9,922 bases of DNA from Bacteroidota bacterium (GTDB lineage Bacteria; Bacteroidota; Bacteroidia; Bacteroidales; Prolixibacteraceae), in assembly GCA_013203755.1 (NCBI GenBank), contig JABMPI010000188.1:1-9922 (forward strand), written 5' to 3'. The first letter of the stretch is position 1; each line of letters opens with the position of its first letter. This document shows, piece by piece, positions 9,301 to 9,922 of the stretch. The notes under the pieces are model-generated. The model ran no database searches. It was not told the origin of the DNA and was given only the letters and a program-made list of their open reading frames with translations. The position numbers and the translations under genes are program-made.

Positions 9301-9811
9301 GTAAACCGATAAATGAAAATACCAATGTTCCATCTTCCGGTACATTATTAATTTGGTAGTTTCCGTTTACATCAGATACAGTTCCGTTTGTAGTGCCCTT
9401 AACAAAAACGGTTACGCCGATTAACGGATTTCCGTCTTCATCAGCAATTTTACCTGTAACCGGCGATTGTTGAAAAACGGCTTCTGCCGTTTCATTAATA
9501 ATGTCTGCTGAAGAAAGAACAATAATCCTGTCCTTAACAACATAAGCAACATCTGAACCTTTAAATAGTTCGTCAAGTACTGGTTCTATGTTTGTATTTT
9601 CAACATGAACCGATACTTTTCTCTCTACATCGATCACTTTTTCGCTATAAAGGAAATAGAATTCACTTTGATCCTCTATTTTAGAAAGGATATCCTGAAC
9701 GGTGACATGTTTCATTTCAAATGTTAGTTTTTTGCTTTGCGAATAAGAATCGCTGGCAATTGAACCAAGCACAGAAAAAAGGATCAGAAAGATTGTAAGT
9801 TTCATAATCAT
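6386..9811 (-). CDS. SusC/RagA-family TonB-dependent outer-membrane transporter with N-terminal STN domain
   Basis: 1141 residues. It imports glycan fragments across the outer membrane with TonB energy. In order: signal peptide (1-25, ending SDSYSQ); STN domain (about 27-101, from KKLTFEMKHVTVQDILSKI); carboxypeptidase-regulatory-like domain (117-190, VTGKIADEDGNPLIGVTVFV); TonB-box region (195-205, DEVVAVGYGVQ); plug (about 207-316, with DVRIRG at 255-260, DPNEVETINFLKDAASAAIYG and VVLITTK); then a beta barrel of about 820 residues ending in aromatic Phe1141. A calcium-loop-like DPDGKIDGND lies at 965-974. The STN domain is typical of receptors that signal to a FecR-type anti-sigma factor and an ECF sigma factor. 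No such genes are in the window. Met1 is at 9811; Met3 at 9805 is an equally possible start, as no clear ribosome binding site decides. The gene is intact and of normal length. Confidence 0.96.
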   Translation of the reverse strand: MIMKLTIFLILFSVLGSIASDSYSQSKKLTFEMKHVTVQDILSKIEDQSEFYFLYSEKVIDVERKVSVHVENTNIEPVLDELFKGSDVAYVVKDRIIVLSSADIINETAEAVFQQSPVTGKIADEDGNPLIGVTVFVKGTTNGTVSDVNGNYQINNVPEDGTLVFSFIGLQTQEIAVDGKTQVNVTMQVTSIALDEVVAVGYGVQRKVNMTGSITSVKTEELQNIPMANLSNAMAGRAPGVTVVGNSGLAGATSDVRIRGSFAEPLYVINGILKGKADFDALDPNEVETINFLKDAASAAIYGSNAGNGVVLITTKEGKIQKPMFNYKTSYSTSRTTQPYQKYTATEELTFMNNVNVTRGQPKQFGSEIFDYFKDKNYDVNDLIWQNPSIKQHNLSVNGGSEKITYFLSMGYHDEAGSYHNTDYKRYNFRSDVTAKITDAFKVRVNLSGNQRNADRWYWPYDGAEDQRVGDWYRATFNWSRLYPFYVDEQGNPTNDTEQFPVMTGGYHPPEIMLHGGYRRSTKRTLDGIVRFDLDLGKYIKGLSTSAQGHLTSYDDNSKALVLHNNWYKFQSGSTTNKFIPGPVDPTLTAKHNLSSGYENIQERVNLGSSYQFNWYVNYNREFGDHSINAVAVYEQRESDGKYLYGRANELLSSSIDQIYNASGDTERRWFSGNESQFASASWIGRANYSFASKYIAEFSFRYDGNYKFAPEQQWGFFPSGSLAWRISEENFLQDVSWLSNLKLRGSYGTTGSVVDVNGNAIGAWNWTNTYQKTTGYVYGSSLQDGLRPGSMPNPVITWATVSNWNVGLEYGLLDNKLRGEFDIWGKTMSDILGARTGSTPSTLGASLPWENYAERSWNGFEISANWNDKVGELTYQVYANMGYAVDQWDIYDEPESYTDGTYTDNWRSRVGKPANRIFGLISKGIIRTQAELDAIPDGYTVFGRQPQIGTLLFEDIRGANYADDPDGKIDGNDNTYLSDNGAPRINYGLGLNLEWKGIAVNTHFQGVGNYDRMVSTRNGGGVFQVGRPYFALWKDNYWTPEDPNAKYPRAGANWRQHEFGGNASSFWIRKASYLRLKNLNIGYTLPSRWFNKIGLSKVQVFANGTNVFAISQYKEHDPEQATLDSYPLMKTFTGGVNINF

Positions 9812-9868
9812 TAAGATTTTTAATGTATTGGAAAATCGTAATTCCCTTACATTAATACAATTAATTTT
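9812..9868 (-). promoter_or_regulatory. Upstream region of the SusC gene, likely promoter/leader
   Basis: This AT-rich stretch must hold at least part of the leader of the susC-susD transcript. No minus-strand match to the housekeeping consensus TTTG/TAnnTTTG is visible up to the window edge. That would fit control by an alternative (ECF) sigma factor, or a promoter further right. A small dyad, GTAA-TTCCC-TTAC (9838-9850), lies 27 bases before the start and could be an operator or chance. Confidence 0.3.
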
Positions 9869-9901
9869 TTTGAGGTGTTTACTTAATTAATATTATATTT
9901 G
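9869..9901 (+). promoter_or_regulatory. Possible Bacteroidota housekeeping promoter pointing rightward
   Basis: On the plus strand TTTG (9869-9872) is followed after 21 bases by TATATTTG (9894-9901), an exact match to the Bacteroidota -33 TTTG and -7 TAnnTTTG boxes at the usual distance. Transcription would start near 9906-9910 and run out of the window, away from susC. ATG triplets at 9911 and 9920 lie very close to that point, so the start codon of any gene is not decided. In such AT-rich sequence a chance match is possible. Confidence 0.35.
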
Positions 9902-9922
9902 CTTGAAATAATGATAGATATG

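Noticed and set aside
9860..9922. End of a FecR-type gene entering from the right on the minus strand
   Set aside because: All three minus-strand frames meet a stop between about 9880 and 9900, and the few residues readable before them are too short to identify anything.

Overview
The window looks like the 3' part of a polysaccharide utilization locus (PUL) from a member of the Bacteroidota. The evidence is a SusC/SusD pair 11 bases apart, AT-rich sequence, weak or absent Shine-Dalgarno motifs, a Bacteroidota-type promoter match, and a GH109-type secreted Gfo/Idh/MocA protein. The wording of the SusC leader and STN domain recalls Marinilabiliales/Prolixibacteraceae, but I hold that loosely. 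All five genes lie on the minus strand and read from right to left.

Layout in transcription order: (1) 9811-6386, a TonB-dependent SusC-like outer-membrane transporter with an N-terminal STN domain. (2) 6374-4605, its SusD-like surface lipoprotein. (3) 4585-4557, a good rho-independent terminator about 20 bases after the SusD stop, inside a 305-base gene-free stretch. (4) 4299-3598, a small secreted protein that looks like the front of a SusC (carboxypeptidase-regulatory-like domain plus plug-like domain) with no barrel. (5) A 131-base intergenic region holding a long imperfect inverted repeat. (6) 3466-2117, a Tat-exported GH109-family protein, predicted to be an NAD-dependent N-acetylgalactosaminidase. 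(7) 2068-1, a large secreted protein, cut by the left window edge after 689 codons, with the plan of an (alpha/alpha)6-barrel glycoside hydrolase that I cannot assign to a numbered family. At the right edge a promoter-like sequence points the other way, so a divergent gene may begin just outside the window.

Proposed working model (inference): SusD captures a glycan at the cell surface and SusC imports it. The GH109 enzyme and the large barrel protein then trim it in the periplasm or at the envelope. GH109 points to a substrate with terminal GalNAc, such as host mucin-type or marine animal glycans. The STN domain suggests that SusC also signals to an anti-sigma/ECF sigma pair, which is not in the window. 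The most unusual items are the barrel-less plug protein, the unassigned barrel enzyme and the structured intergenic region.
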